The position numbers and the translations under genes were made by a program. From an uncultured Halomonas sp. (lineage in GTDB: Bacteria > Pseudomonadota > Gammaproteobacteria > Pseudomonadales > Halomonadaceae), in contig NZ_CAMPKE010000004.1 in the NCBI RefSeq assembly GCF_946887195.1, positions 171,580 through 235,579 on the forward strand: DNA of 64,000 nt, read 5' to 3'. Below are positions 1 to 7,928 of this stretch, piece after piece (within the stretch, counting starts at the first letter, position 1; each line of letters starts with the position of its first letter). Under the pieces are notes generated by a model, which made no database searches, was not told the origin of the DNA, and was given only the letters and a program-made list of their open reading frames with translations.

Positions 1-66
1 CCAACGGAGTACAGCGTCGTTGGCGTCCCGTTGACCGCCCTGTTAGGGCCTCGAGCCGGGATAGGT

Positions 67-729
67 CTACTGGGCAATTTGTGCTTCAGCCGACGTCAAC
101 GTCCAGGTTCGGGTGCAGTTACGCCCTGCCGTTTTAGCCGCGTAAAGCGCCTCATCAGCACGGGCAATCAGACAGTCGAGACTGGTGTCGGTATCCAGGT
201 TGATACTGATGCCGATGCTAACGCTGCACTCAGGTGGCAGAGAAGCAATGGTTTCGGGCAGCCGATCATGGATGGTATCGGCCAAGAGTCGCGCGCCTTT
301 CTGAGTCGTGTCCGGTACCAGCATAAGGAACTCTTCTCCGCCGAGTCGGGCGCAGATGCCATGCTCCGGTGCCATCTCCAGGAGCAGCTTGGCGAACAAG
401 GTCAGCACTTCGTCGCCCATACGATGACCGTAGCGATCATTGATGCTCTTGAACCAGTCGAGATCGAGCATAAGGGCGGCAAGGGGACGCCCCGTGTTCA
501 TGGCCTGGGCATGCAACACGGAGCCACGCTCGAAGAGTGCCCGTCTGTTGTATAGCCCCGTTAAATCGTCATGCTGCGAGGCGTACTGGTAGTAGCGCTC
601 GGTACGGGCACGAACCATGAGCAGCATGCTGAACGACAGGCCGAGAATGAACAGGATGTGCTCGAATACGGTCACCCCCATGTCCGCTCTCGCAGGCCAC
701 ATGCTCCCGGTCGCGGGGAGTGGCATCAT
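67..729 (-). CDS. GGDEF diguanylate cyclase, C-terminal part of a split gene
   Basis: This frame encodes one hydrophobic helix (about residues 18-40) followed by a GGDEF domain. The active-site motif GGEEF is intact at residues 130-134, and the DDLTGLYNRR entry motif is at about 54-63. This is the expected layout for making cyclic di-GMP from two GTP. The RxxD inhibitory site is absent: the equivalent residues read PEHG. The start ATG overlaps the stop of the upstream membrane frame by 4 bases (ATGA). The single helix here looks like the last helix of that upstream membrane domain. The two frames are therefore probably one gene broken by a frameshift, or one translated by coupled re-initiation. 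The enzymatic domain looks functional if it is translated. Confidence 0.75.
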   Translation of the reverse strand: MMPLPATGSMWPARADMGVTVFEHILFILGLSFSMLLMVRARTERYYQYASQHDDLTGLYNRRALFERGSVLHAQAMNTGRPLAALMLDLDWFKSINDRYGHRMGDEVLTLFAKLLLEMAPEHGICARLGGEEFLMLVPDTTQKGARLLADTIHDRLPETIASLPPECSVSIGISINLDTDTSLDCLIARADEALYAAKTAGRNCTRTWTLTSAEAQIAQ

Positions 730-1286
730 GCGATAGGTGTAAACAGCGAATGGAAGACGAGAAAAAACATGGTCGGCAAAATGCCTAGAACGTCTTGCCG
801 CCAGCTAGGCCACAGGTCACGAACACTCGCCAGCATATAGCCGAGCATCACTACCGAGAAGGCGGCCACACGCAGATTGAGCGAATCTATGAATGAGGGC
901 CACAAGCAAAGCCCCATCCAGACGACCGATCCAGCGGGAACGAGTAACCACGGTACCCTCTTACCGGTAAAGGTACGCAACCCGGCCCAGATGAATCCGT
1001 AGGCCAGTAGCATCGCAACATTCGTTACCCAGATAGTCACTGTTTGTGCGTAAGGGAGTGAATGCGCGCTGTTGAGAATTAGCCCGACACCGCCTTCAAT
1101 GAACCATCCGATTGATGCATAGAGCAACGTCTTACTTCTATTGCCGTAGAGGGCGGCCATCAGCGTTAATGCCGCCGTAATGGCACTAATGGAAAATGCC
1201 AGGATGAGCAGAGTGTCTGCGTCGAGATTAAACATTACTATCAATGTGGCCAGCATTACCTCGTTCAGTGCATTGTTTTCAATCAC
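726..1286 (-). CDS. Multi-TM sensor domain, N-terminal part of a split diguanylate cyclase
   Basis: This frame is an almost entirely hydrophobic protein of 186 residues with about five to six predicted membrane helices, starting near LLILAFSISAITAALTLMAA. It has no catalytic motif of its own. It stops after FHSLFTPIA, in the middle of what reads as a membrane domain. The next frame continues with a further helix and then a GGDEF domain. Membrane sensor domains of this style normally sit N-terminal to GGDEF in a single protein. The listed start is GTG at 1286; an ATG lies at codon 11. Base composition here is more AT-rich than in neighbouring genes. The product alone would be an orphan sensor. 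Confidence 0.6.
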   Translation of the reverse strand: MIENNALNEVMLATLIVMFNLDADTLLILAFSISAITAALTLMAALYGNRSKTLLYASIGWFIEGGVGLILNSAHSLPYAQTVTIWVTNVAMLLAYGFIWAGLRTFTGKRVPWLLVPAGSVVWMGLCLWPSFIDSLNLRVAAFSVVMLGYMLASVRDLWPSWRQDVLGILPTMFFLVFHSLFTPIA

Positions 1287-1506
1287 CGGCCTATTTCCGA
1301 AAGACTTAAGTAATAAAATGCTGCATAACTGAGCGCCAAAATATCAAACCTGATATCAATGAGGTCTGTATTATCATCGGCAGCCACCTCGGAAACCTTA
1401 GGGTGCTCCAATCCATAGGGAAACAACGCATTTACAGGCAAGAAAAAGTTGCGCGAACCCATAGGTTTGCGCCTGGCTGAGCAGGTGAATATGTTTTGCG
1501 AACCCC

Positions 1507-2046
1507 CTAAAGCATCTCGCGCATGACCGCTTCGAAGGCCGCGGCATCCTTGTCGCTGAAGAAGCATAGGGTCACGTCCAGCTCGTGGTGCGGCAACGCC
1601 TCAATCAGCACGTCTAGCACCACCCGCGCCGCGTCATCGAACGGGTAGCCGTAAATGCCGGTGGAGATCGCCGGGAAGGCGATGCTGCGGCAGCCGTGCT
1701 CGTCGGCCAGCGCCAAGGCGTTGCGGTAGCAGTTGGCGAGCAGGTGCGATTTGTCCTTGGTTTTGGCGTAGACCGGGCCCACGGTGTGGATCACGTAGCG
1801 CGCCGGCAACTTGAAGCCGTCGGTCAGGGCGACCTCGCCGTCCGGCAGACCGTCGGGCCAGTCGGTATCGCGCAGGTGCTGGCAGGCCTGCTTAAGCTCG
1901 GGGCCGGCGGCGCGGTGAATGGCGCCGTCCACGCCCCCGCCGCCCATCAGCGAGTGGTTGGCGGCGTTGACGATGGCGTCCACCTCGAGCCGGGTGATGT
2001 CGCCGGTGATCACGCTGACCTGGCGTGCGAACAGGTCCTTGTCCAT
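1507..2046 (-). CDS. Macrodomain protein, O-acetyl-ADP-ribose deacetylase type
   Basis: The 179-residue protein is a single macrodomain of the YmdB/MacroD type. Visible motifs are GDITRLEVDAIVNAAN near the N-terminus, the glycine-rich GGGGVDGAIHRAAG loop, and PAISTGIYGYP, which together form the ADP-ribose pocket. The family removes ADP-ribose or O-acetyl groups from ADP-ribosylated products in the cytoplasm. The start at 2046 is supported by a strong AGGAGG ribosome site about 4 bases upstream. It is a stand-alone gene with no partner toxin or ADP-ribosyltransferase next to it. The family assignment is secure; the physiological substrate is not known from sequence. Confidence 0.9.
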   Translation of the reverse strand: MDKDLFARQVSVITGDITRLEVDAIVNAANHSLMGGGGVDGAIHRAAGPELKQACQHLRDTDWPDGLPDGEVALTDGFKLPARYVIHTVGPVYAKTKDKSHLLANCYRNALALADEHGCRSIAFPAISTGIYGYPFDDAARVVLDVLIEALPHHELDVTLCFFSDKDAAAFEAVMREML

Positions 2047-2108
2047 CGCTCCTCCTAGCGTTGCCTGTAAGTAGCTGAACTCGTCATGAGCGTAGCAGTT
2101 GCGACGTG

Positions 2109-3302
2109 TCAGGGGCGCGATGCCCGCAGCAGCAGATTGCGAGGCGTCAGTTCACGCTCGCAGAAGGTACCGAGCGTGACCCGGTATCCAGCCTCTTCCA
2201 GCAGCATCAGCCGGTCCAGCGCCAGCCAGATCTCCAGCGGGCGCCGGAATAAATGGCGCACCAGTTCCAGGCGCTGTACTTCGGCTAGCCGTCGCCAGCC
2301 CGTGGCCTCCCAATATTCCCAATCGATGTGTTCAGGCAATGTGAGCCCCTTCTCCCGCGCCGCCCAGCGGCAGAAGTCGGCGAAGCCTGCCGGCATGCGG
2401 CCATAGGCCAGGCTGGGAACCGGCAGGTAACGGTCGCAGTCGTGCACGTCACGTTGCAGCAGGTCGAAGCCCAGGCGCCAGGCATTGGCGCGCTCGCGCT
2501 GCCGGCTCACCGCCGCCGGTGCGGTCACGGTCTCCTGCACGGCCAGGGCCAGGTCGTCGCGCCGGAGTTGCAGGTCGTACGCTTCGGCAAGCTGCCGGCC
2601 TCGCTGCGAAAGCGGCCGGTAGCGGTCGGCCGCGGTGCGCTGATAGCAACACGGCGCCAGAGTCACGTCGCAGCCTGTGTTCGCCGCGAGTTGCAGCAGT
2701 TGCGCATGCAGGTCGCCGCAGGCGTGAAGGGCGACTACGTGCCCTTGCGGGTCGAGCCAGCGCTCCACGCTCGGGGCCATTACGTCCTGCTGGATCAACG
2801 TCAGCGCGACATCCTGACGCTCGGCCAGTTGCCTGCCCTGCTCGCAGAGTTCGGCCTGCCACTCCAACGCCGTCACCTCATTGCCATGTAGCCGGCTCAG
2901 AGTGCGTGCCAGGTGACCCTTGCCAGCACACCACTCCAGCATGGCCTGGCGAGACTTCGCCTTTACCTGCCGAACGAAGGCCTCCAACTGCTGCCACTTG
3001 CGGCCGCCAATGTGATCGCCCCAGCGGTTCGGCAGTGTCGCTTCGTCAGCGGAGAACCGAGGCAGCCGAACGAGCGCCGCCAACTCGGCCACCGGCAACC
3101 AGGTTTCGAGCTCGCTGGCGGCGAAGGGGTTCGCTTCCAGCCGAATCGCCGTTTTCTCGTCGAGCGCGATCAGAGAGCGATGCAATTCGGCATATTGCGA
3201 TGCCCAGGGCATCTGCCGATGCTGGAAGGGCAATGGCCGCCACAACGCCTGCCACTCGGCCAGCAGTTCGGTGAGTCGGTGAAGGCGCTCAGCGTGAGTC
3301 AT
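2109..3302 (-). CDS. SAM-dependent methyltransferase, Methyltransf_32 / GSTCD-like
   Basis: The protein has about 397 residues. The SAM-binding motif I is seen as LEWCAGKGHLARTL, followed by ALHACGDLH and the family-typical APCCYQRT stretch. These match the Methyltransf_32 (GSTCD-like) group, whose bacterial substrates are not defined. The open frame runs up to a GTG at 3419, but the first residues of that longer form would be encoded by a palindromic repeat (3394-3523). The ATG at 3302 (MTHAERLHRL) is therefore preferred; an ATG at 3356 is the other option. It is divergent from the cytochrome b561 gene, with the repeat between them. Confidence 0.75.
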   Translation of the reverse strand: MTHAERLHRLTELLAEWQALWRPLPFQHRQMPWASQYAELHRSLIALDEKTAIRLEANPFAASELETWLPVAELAALVRLPRFSADEATLPNRWGDHIGGRKWQQLEAFVRQVKAKSRQAMLEWCAGKGHLARTLSRLHGNEVTALEWQAELCEQGRQLAERQDVALTLIQQDVMAPSVERWLDPQGHVVALHACGDLHAQLLQLAANTGCDVTLAPCCYQRTAADRYRPLSQRGRQLAEAYDLQLRRDDLALAVQETVTAPAAVSRQRERANAWRLGFDLLQRDVHDCDRYLPVPSLAYGRMPAGFADFCRWAAREKGLTLPEHIDWEYWEATGWRRLAEVQRLELVRHLFRRPLEIWLALDRLMLLEEAGYRVTLGTFCERELTPRNLLLRASRP

Positions 3303-3393
3303 GAGGCGCGGGAGTGACGCGAGGAGCCGGCCGATCGATGAAGCCTCCACTTGCATCGGAGCGCGTAGTGAAGCAGATTCAATGCCAAGGAAC

Positions 3394-3523
3394 CTCTGAA
3401 AAACTACCTGCGTTGCCACAGCGACGTTAAAAACAGGCTCAAAATACTCATTTATTGTACATAAACTCCTCTTTTCGCCCTGTTTTTGCCTTGCTGAGAC
3501 GGCCTCGCCTACGTTTTTCAGAG
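3394..3523. repeat. Palindromic repeat element, copy 1
   Basis: A 130-base element bounded by perfect 11-base inverted repeats (CTCTGAAAAAC at 3394-3404, its complement at 3513-3523). In the centre is the family core at 3447-3468, which begins CTCATTTA and ends ATAAACTC. The core is itself an imperfect palindrome flanked by A- and T-runs. Two more copies lie at 30853-30952 and 33633-33774. This copy sits in the divergent spacer between the methyltransferase and cytochrome b561 genes. It has no coding capacity. Confidence 0.8.
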
Positions 3524-3555
3524 ATCCCTAACGTCAGATGGGCGAGGTTCGCATC

Positions 3556-4119
3556 ATGATCGCACGCTACGCTTATTCTCATCGCCTGCTGCATTGGCTG
3601 GTTGCCGGCCTGGTGATATGTTCGCTGACCAGCGGCATGACGCTGGGTTGGCTGGGCTTCGAAAATCTCGTCGAACGCTTCGGCAAGGCCGCTACCGACC
3701 TTCTCTATCAGTATCACAAGACATTCGGTTTACTGATCCTCGGCCTGATGACGCTGCGCCTGATCATCCGGCTGGTCAAGGGCAAGCCAGCCTACGCCGA
3801 GCCCCTGCCCACCTTCAACCGCATCGCCAGTCGCATCGTACATACCCTACTTTATCTGTTGCTGTTCACCATGCCCATACTGGGCTGGCTGGCCACCGAC
3901 ATCGGCAACTTTCCGGTCGAGTTTTTCGACGCCAACCTGCCGGGATTCATCCCCAAGGACCAGGCTCTATCCGACACTCTGTATGCATGGCATGGCTGGG
4001 TCGGCTGGGCGATTCTGGTGCTGGCGCTGATTCACATTTCCGCTGCGCTTTACCACTGGCGCATTCGCCGCGATGGCGTCATGCAGCGGATGAGTCTGTT
4101 CCAGCGCAGAGACTCATGA
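3556..4119 (+). CDS. Cytochrome b561 family protein
   Basis: The 187-residue integral membrane protein has four hydrophobic helices and the histidines expected for two b-type haems: SHRLLHW at the N-terminus, YQYHK before helix 2, and AWHGW plus LIHISAALYHW in the last helix region. The family passes electrons between quinol and periplasmic or membrane acceptors in the inner membrane. The frame is open from 3538, but the ATG at 3556 has a GAGG ribosome site at good spacing and begins directly with MIARYAYSHRLLHW, so it is chosen. The ABC exporter gene follows 40 bases later and may be co-transcribed. The redox partner is not evident here. Confidence 0.9.
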   Translation: MIARYAYSHRLLHWLVAGLVICSLTSGMTLGWLGFENLVERFGKAATDLLYQYHKTFGLLILGLMTLRLIIRLVKGKPAYAEPLPTFNRIASRIVHTLLYLLLFTMPILGWLATDIGNFPVEFFDANLPGFIPKDQALSDTLYAWHGWVGWAILVLALIHISAALYHWRIRRDGVMQRMSLFQRRDS

Positions 4120-4159
4120 CAGGGGCGGTCAGAATAGCATTCCGCCACCGAGCCATGAT

Positions 4160-5947
4160 ATGACCCAAACCCGTCAGGATCCGCGCATCCTGCTGCGCTT
4201 GCTATCGCTGCTGAAACCCTATCGCGGGCGACTGATCGGTGCCGGTATCTCCCTACTGGTGGCCTCGGGCAGCGTGCTGTTGATGGGTCAGGGGCTGCGT
4301 CTGGTCATCGATCGGGGCTTCAATGCCAGCGACACGGCAAGCCTCGACCAGGCGCTGATCGCCTTGCTGGGCCTGGTCGGCGTCCTCGCCATCGCCTCGG
4401 CGCTGCGTTATTACCTGGTGACCTGGATCGGCGAGCGGCTGGCCGCCGATCTGCGTCGTCAGGTATTCGATCACCTACTGACGCTGGAGCCCGGTTTCTT
4501 CGAAAACAGCGCTCATCGAAACGGCGGCGCCGGCGAGATCCAGTCGCGGCTGACCGCCGATACCAGCGTGCTGCAGAGCCTGTTCGGCTCGTCATTGTCG
4601 GTGGCGCTGCGCAATCTGCTGATGCTGATCGGCGCGGTGTTCCTGATGTTGATCACCCAGCCCTGGCTCAGCGCTTTGGTGCTACTCGGCATTCCCGCTA
4701 CGGTGCTGCCGATCCTGTGGTTCGGGCGCCGTGTGCGACGGCTCTCGCGGCATAGCCAGGACCGGGTTGCCGAGTTGGGGCGTTACGCCGGCGAGGCGCT
4801 CGCCGGTATCCGCACGCTACAGGCCTTCGGTCATGAGGATGCCGACCGTGTCGGTTACGCTCGGCATGTGGAATCCGCCTTTGCGGTTGCCGTGTCGCGT
4901 ACCCGCCAGCGTGCCTGGCTGACCGGCATTGCCATGCTGGCGGTATTCGCGGCGGTCGGCATCATGCTCTGGCAGGGCGGGCATGCCGTGCTGGCGGGCG
5001 AGATGAGTGCCGGCGAGCTGTCGGCGTTCGTGTTCTACGCCGTGCTGGCCGCCGGTGCCGTCGCCGCGCTGGCCGAGGTCGCCGGCGACGTGCAGCGCGC
5101 CGCGGGTGCCGCCGAGCGCCTGCTCGAACTGCTCGATGCGCGTCCGCGCATTCATGCCCCCGCCTCGCCCCGCCCGTTGCCGCAACCGCCGCGCGGCGAG
5201 ATCGTCATCGAGGGGCTGCGTTTCGCCTACCCCAGCCGCCCGAAGTCGCCGGCATTGATGGATATCGATGTGCATATCCGCCCCGGCGAGCGCATCGCGC
5301 TGGTTGGCCCTTCCGGCGCGGGCAAGAGCACGCTGCTGCAGTTGCTGCTGCGCTTCTACGACCCTGACGCTGGCCGGCTATGTCTCGATGGCATCGACCT
5401 GCGCGAACTCGACCCGCGCGAGCTGCGCGCGGCAATGGGCATGGTCGCCCAGGAGCCGGTGCTGTTCAGCGGCAGCGCCGCCGACAACATCCGCTACGGC
5501 GACCCCAGCGCCGATGACGCCGCCGTGTGCGCTGCGGCGCGTGACGCCAATGCGCTGGAGTTCATCGAGGCGCTGCCCAACGGTTTCGAGAGCTACCTCG
5601 GGCCGGGCGGTGTGCAACTCTCGGGTGGCCAGCGCCAGCGCCTGGCGATCGCTCGCGCCCTGCTACGCAATCCCGCCGTGCTGTTGCTCGATGAAGCCAC
5701 CAGTGCGCTGGATGCCGAAAGCGAGCGATTGGTGCAGGAAGCGCTAAACCGACTGATGATCGATCGCACCAGTCTGGTGGTCGCGCACCGCCTGGCGACG
5801 GTCATTTCCGCCGATCGCCTGCTGGTCTTCGATCATGGGCGATTGGTCGGCGCCGGCACGCATCGTGCCTTGCTTGAAAGTAGCGCCCTGTATCGTCACC
5901 TGGCCAGCCTGCAATTCGATCTCGAAGCGCCGGATCTAGCCGGCTAG
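4160..5947 (+). CDS. ABC exporter half-transporter, MsbA-like
   Basis: The 595-residue protein fuses an N-terminal six-helix transmembrane domain (about residues 20-320) to a C-terminal ATPase domain. Walker A GPSGAGKST is at 383-391, the LSGGQ signature at 487-491, and the Walker B LLLDEATSALD has its catalytic Glu at about 512, followed by a switch histidine in VVAHRLAT. It should work as a homodimer or heterodimer exporting lipids, drugs or peptides. It closely resembles the MsbA group, but the usual neighbour lpxK is absent, so identity as the essential lipid A flippase is not claimed. It is complete, with no missing motif. Confidence 0.9.
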   Translation: MTQTRQDPRILLRLLSLLKPYRGRLIGAGISLLVASGSVLLMGQGLRLVIDRGFNASDTASLDQALIALLGLVGVLAIASALRYYLVTWIGERLAADLRRQVFDHLLTLEPGFFENSAHRNGGAGEIQSRLTADTSVLQSLFGSSLSVALRNLLMLIGAVFLMLITQPWLSALVLLGIPATVLPILWFGRRVRRLSRHSQDRVAELGRYAGEALAGIRTLQAFGHEDADRVGYARHVESAFAVAVSRTRQRAWLTGIAMLAVFAAVGIMLWQGGHAVLAGEMSAGELSAFVFYAVLAAGAVAALAEVAGDVQRAAGAAERLLELLDARPRIHAPASPRPLPQPPRGEIVIEGLRFAYPSRPKSPALMDIDVHIRPGERIALVGPSGAGKSTLLQLLLRFYDPDAGRLCLDGIDLRELDPRELRAAMGMVAQEPVLFSGSAADNIRYGDPSADDAAVCAAARDANALEFIEALPNGFESYLGPGGVQLSGGQRQRLAIARALLRNPAVLLLDEATSALDAESERLVQEALNRLMIDRTSLVVAHRLATVISADRLLVFDHGRLVGAGTHRALLESSALYRHLASLQFDLEAPDLAG

Positions 5948-6052
5948 CCCACACGCCCTTCACCAGTCTGCAAACGACCGCCGCCGTTCAAGCTCCGATC
6001 GCGACTGCCGATAACTAAACTTAGGAATCGCTGTCAATCGGAACCTGCGAAT

Positions 6053-6970
6053 TTGTCATACCGACGCTTTCTTCTCGCCTTTGCCAGCCTGTTACTGGCC
6101 GCCGGCGCCCTGCTCTGGTTCATCGCCAGACCCGCGTCTTCAGCGTTCTTCGGCCTGCTCGCCGAGCTCAGCCTGGGCGCCCGCCTGAGCCTGGCCGGGG
6201 GATTGCTACTGGCGACGTTGACGATGTCGGTGGCGCTGGTACAACGCCAGGTCGCGCGGCCACTGGATCAACTCGTCGATTATGTCAGGCGCCAACAGAA
6301 TGGGGATCAGGGCGAGCCGCCAAGAGCCCTGATGGGGCGTCAGGATCAAATCGCACTGCTCACCGGCGAGATCCAGCGCCTGCTGGACACCTTGCGAGAA
6401 CAGAACGACAAGCTGCTCGAACAGACGCTCAACGATCCATTGACCGGGCTGGGCAATCGCCGCCTGCTGGAACAGCGCCTGGACACCGCGCTTCCACTGA
6501 GTCGCCGGCGCATGGCGCCGCTTTCGGCATTGATGATCGATGTCGATCACTTCAAGGCCTATAACGACCACTATGGCCACCCCGCGGGCGACGATTGCCT
6601 GCTCGAGATCGCCAACGTGCTACGCGATATCTTCCGGCGCGACACGGATATCGTGGTGCGCCTGGGTGGCGAGGAATTCATCGTGGTGTTGCTCGATATC
6701 GATCTCGATGAAGCCGTACAACTCGCCGAAGCCATGCGCGGCATGCTTCAGGCGGTGGGCATTCCCCATGAAACGTCTCCGACCGCGCCGGTCGTCACCG
6801 TCAGCATCGGCGTGGCCACGGCACAGCCCGGCACGCCGATCGATGTCGAGAATCTGATCGCCTGCGCCGATACCGCGCTTTATCAATGCAAGGCCATGGG
6901 CCGTAACTGCATCACCAGTTGCATCGTCAATATCGACATGACGGTCGCTTCGGTTTCCGTACTCAGTTGA
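6053..6970 (+). CDS. Membrane-anchored diguanylate cyclase (GGDEF)
   Basis: The 305-residue protein has two N-terminal hydrophobic segments (about 4-24 and 38-62), a short HAMP-like/coiled-coil linker, and a GGDEF domain entered at NDPLTGLGNRR. The active site GGEEF is at 205-209. An RxxD product-inhibition site (RDTD) lies just upstream, so feedback-controlled cyclic di-GMP synthesis is expected. The start is a TTG at 6053 with only a weak ribosome site; no better upstream start is seen. It is a single-gene unit between the ABC exporter and the MoxR gene. The input signal is unknown because the region between the two helices is very short. Confidence 0.85.
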   Translation: MSYRRFLLAFASLLLAAGALLWFIARPASSAFFGLLAELSLGARLSLAGGLLLATLTMSVALVQRQVARPLDQLVDYVRRQQNGDQGEPPRALMGRQDQIALLTGEIQRLLDTLREQNDKLLEQTLNDPLTGLGNRRLLEQRLDTALPLSRRRMAPLSALMIDVDHFKAYNDHYGHPAGDDCLLEIANVLRDIFRRDTDIVVRLGGEEFIVVLLDIDLDEAVQLAEAMRGMLQAVGIPHETSPTAPVVTVSIGVATAQPGTPIDVENLIACADTALYQCKAMGRNCITSCIVNIDMTVASVSVLS

Positions 6971-7067
6971 TGCAACGGCGTGTGCCTCCACAAGGCGCGA
7001 GGCAAGGCAATTGTGGTCGCCGGATGGCTTTCGTACACTCGTTTGAGTTCATCAACGAGGCAAGTAC

Positions 7068-7925
7068 ATGGCATTCGAGGGAACCTCCACCTACGTCGTC
7101 ACGGATGCGCTGCGGCTAGCGGTCGATGCCGCGGTTACGCTGCAACGTCCGCTGCTGATCAAGGGCGAGCCCGGCACCGGCAAGACGCTGCTGGCCGAGG
7201 AGCTGGCGCGCTCGCTGGATACGCGGCTGATTACCTGGCACATCAAATCCACCACCAAGGCGCATCAGGGGCTCTACGAATACGATGCCGTCAGCCGGTT
7301 GCGCGACTCGCAGTTGGGTGTCGAGGGCGTGCATGACGTGCGCAACTACATCAATAAAGGCAAGCTGTGGGAGGCCTTCGAGGCCGACGAACGCGTGGTG
7401 CTGCTGATCGACGAGATCGACAAGGCGGATATCGAGTTTCCCAACGATCTGCTTCAGGAACTCGACCGCATGGAGTTCTACGTCTACGAAACCGACCAGA
7501 CCGTACGTGCACGCCACCGGCCGATCATCGTCATCACTTCCAACAACGAGAAGGAGTTGCCCGACGCCTTCCTGCGCCGCTGCTTTTTTCACTACATCGA
7601 CTTTCCCGATCGCGCAACGATGCAGCAGATCGTCGATGTGCACTTCCCGGCGATCGCCCCAACGCTGGTTTCCCAGGCGCTGGAAGTGTTCTTCGATCTG
7701 CGCCAGGCACCCGGGTTGAGAAAAAAACCCTCCACCTCGGAGCTCATCGATTGGCTCAAGCTGCTGATGGCCGATGAACTGGCCCAGGAAGCGCTCTACC
7801 AGCGCGACCCGAGCAAGGCCATCCCGCCGCTGGCCGGGGCGCTGGTCAAGAACGAACAGGATACCGCCCTGCTCGAACGCCTCGCCTTCATGGTGCGCCG
7901 CCAGAACAATGGGCAGAGGCGCTGA
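7068..7925 (+). CDS. MoxR-family AAA ATPase
   Basis: The 285-residue AAA ATPase has Walker A GEPGTGKT at 33-40, Walker B LLIDEIDKAD at about 112-121, and a sensor region ITSNNEKELPDAFLRRCF. It has the STTKAHQGLYEYD segment typical of one MoxR subgroup. MoxR proteins act as chaperones with von Willebrand A partners in assembling or activating metalloenzymes and envelope complexes. The next gene, 3 bases downstream, encodes exactly such a VWA partner, so the two are almost certainly an operon and a complex. The client protein is not encoded nearby, so the substrate is unknown. Confidence 0.9.
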   Translation: MAFEGTSTYVVTDALRLAVDAAVTLQRPLLIKGEPGTGKTLLAEELARSLDTRLITWHIKSTTKAHQGLYEYDAVSRLRDSQLGVEGVHDVRNYINKGKLWEAFEADERVVLLIDEIDKADIEFPNDLLQELDRMEFYVYETDQTVRARHRPIIVITSNNEKELPDAFLRRCFFHYIDFPDRATMQQIVDVHFPAIAPTLVSQALEVFFDLRQAPGLRKKPSTSELIDWLKLLMADELAQEALYQRDPSKAIPPLAGALVKNEQDTALLERLAFMVRRQNNGQRR

Positions 7926-7928
7926 CGC

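Noticed and set aside
1287..1506. A 94-codon minus-strand frame (1283-1567) between the macrodomain gene and the split cyclase
   Set aside because: Its first part lies inside the macrodomain gene and the sequence resembles no family. It has no ribosome site, although its stop overlaps the GTG of the cyclase frame. It is treated as non-coding spacer.
4160..5947. Naming the ABC exporter msbA
   Set aside because: Domain layout fits, but lpxK and the usual msbA neighbourhood are missing. Other exporters of the same subfamily cannot be excluded.
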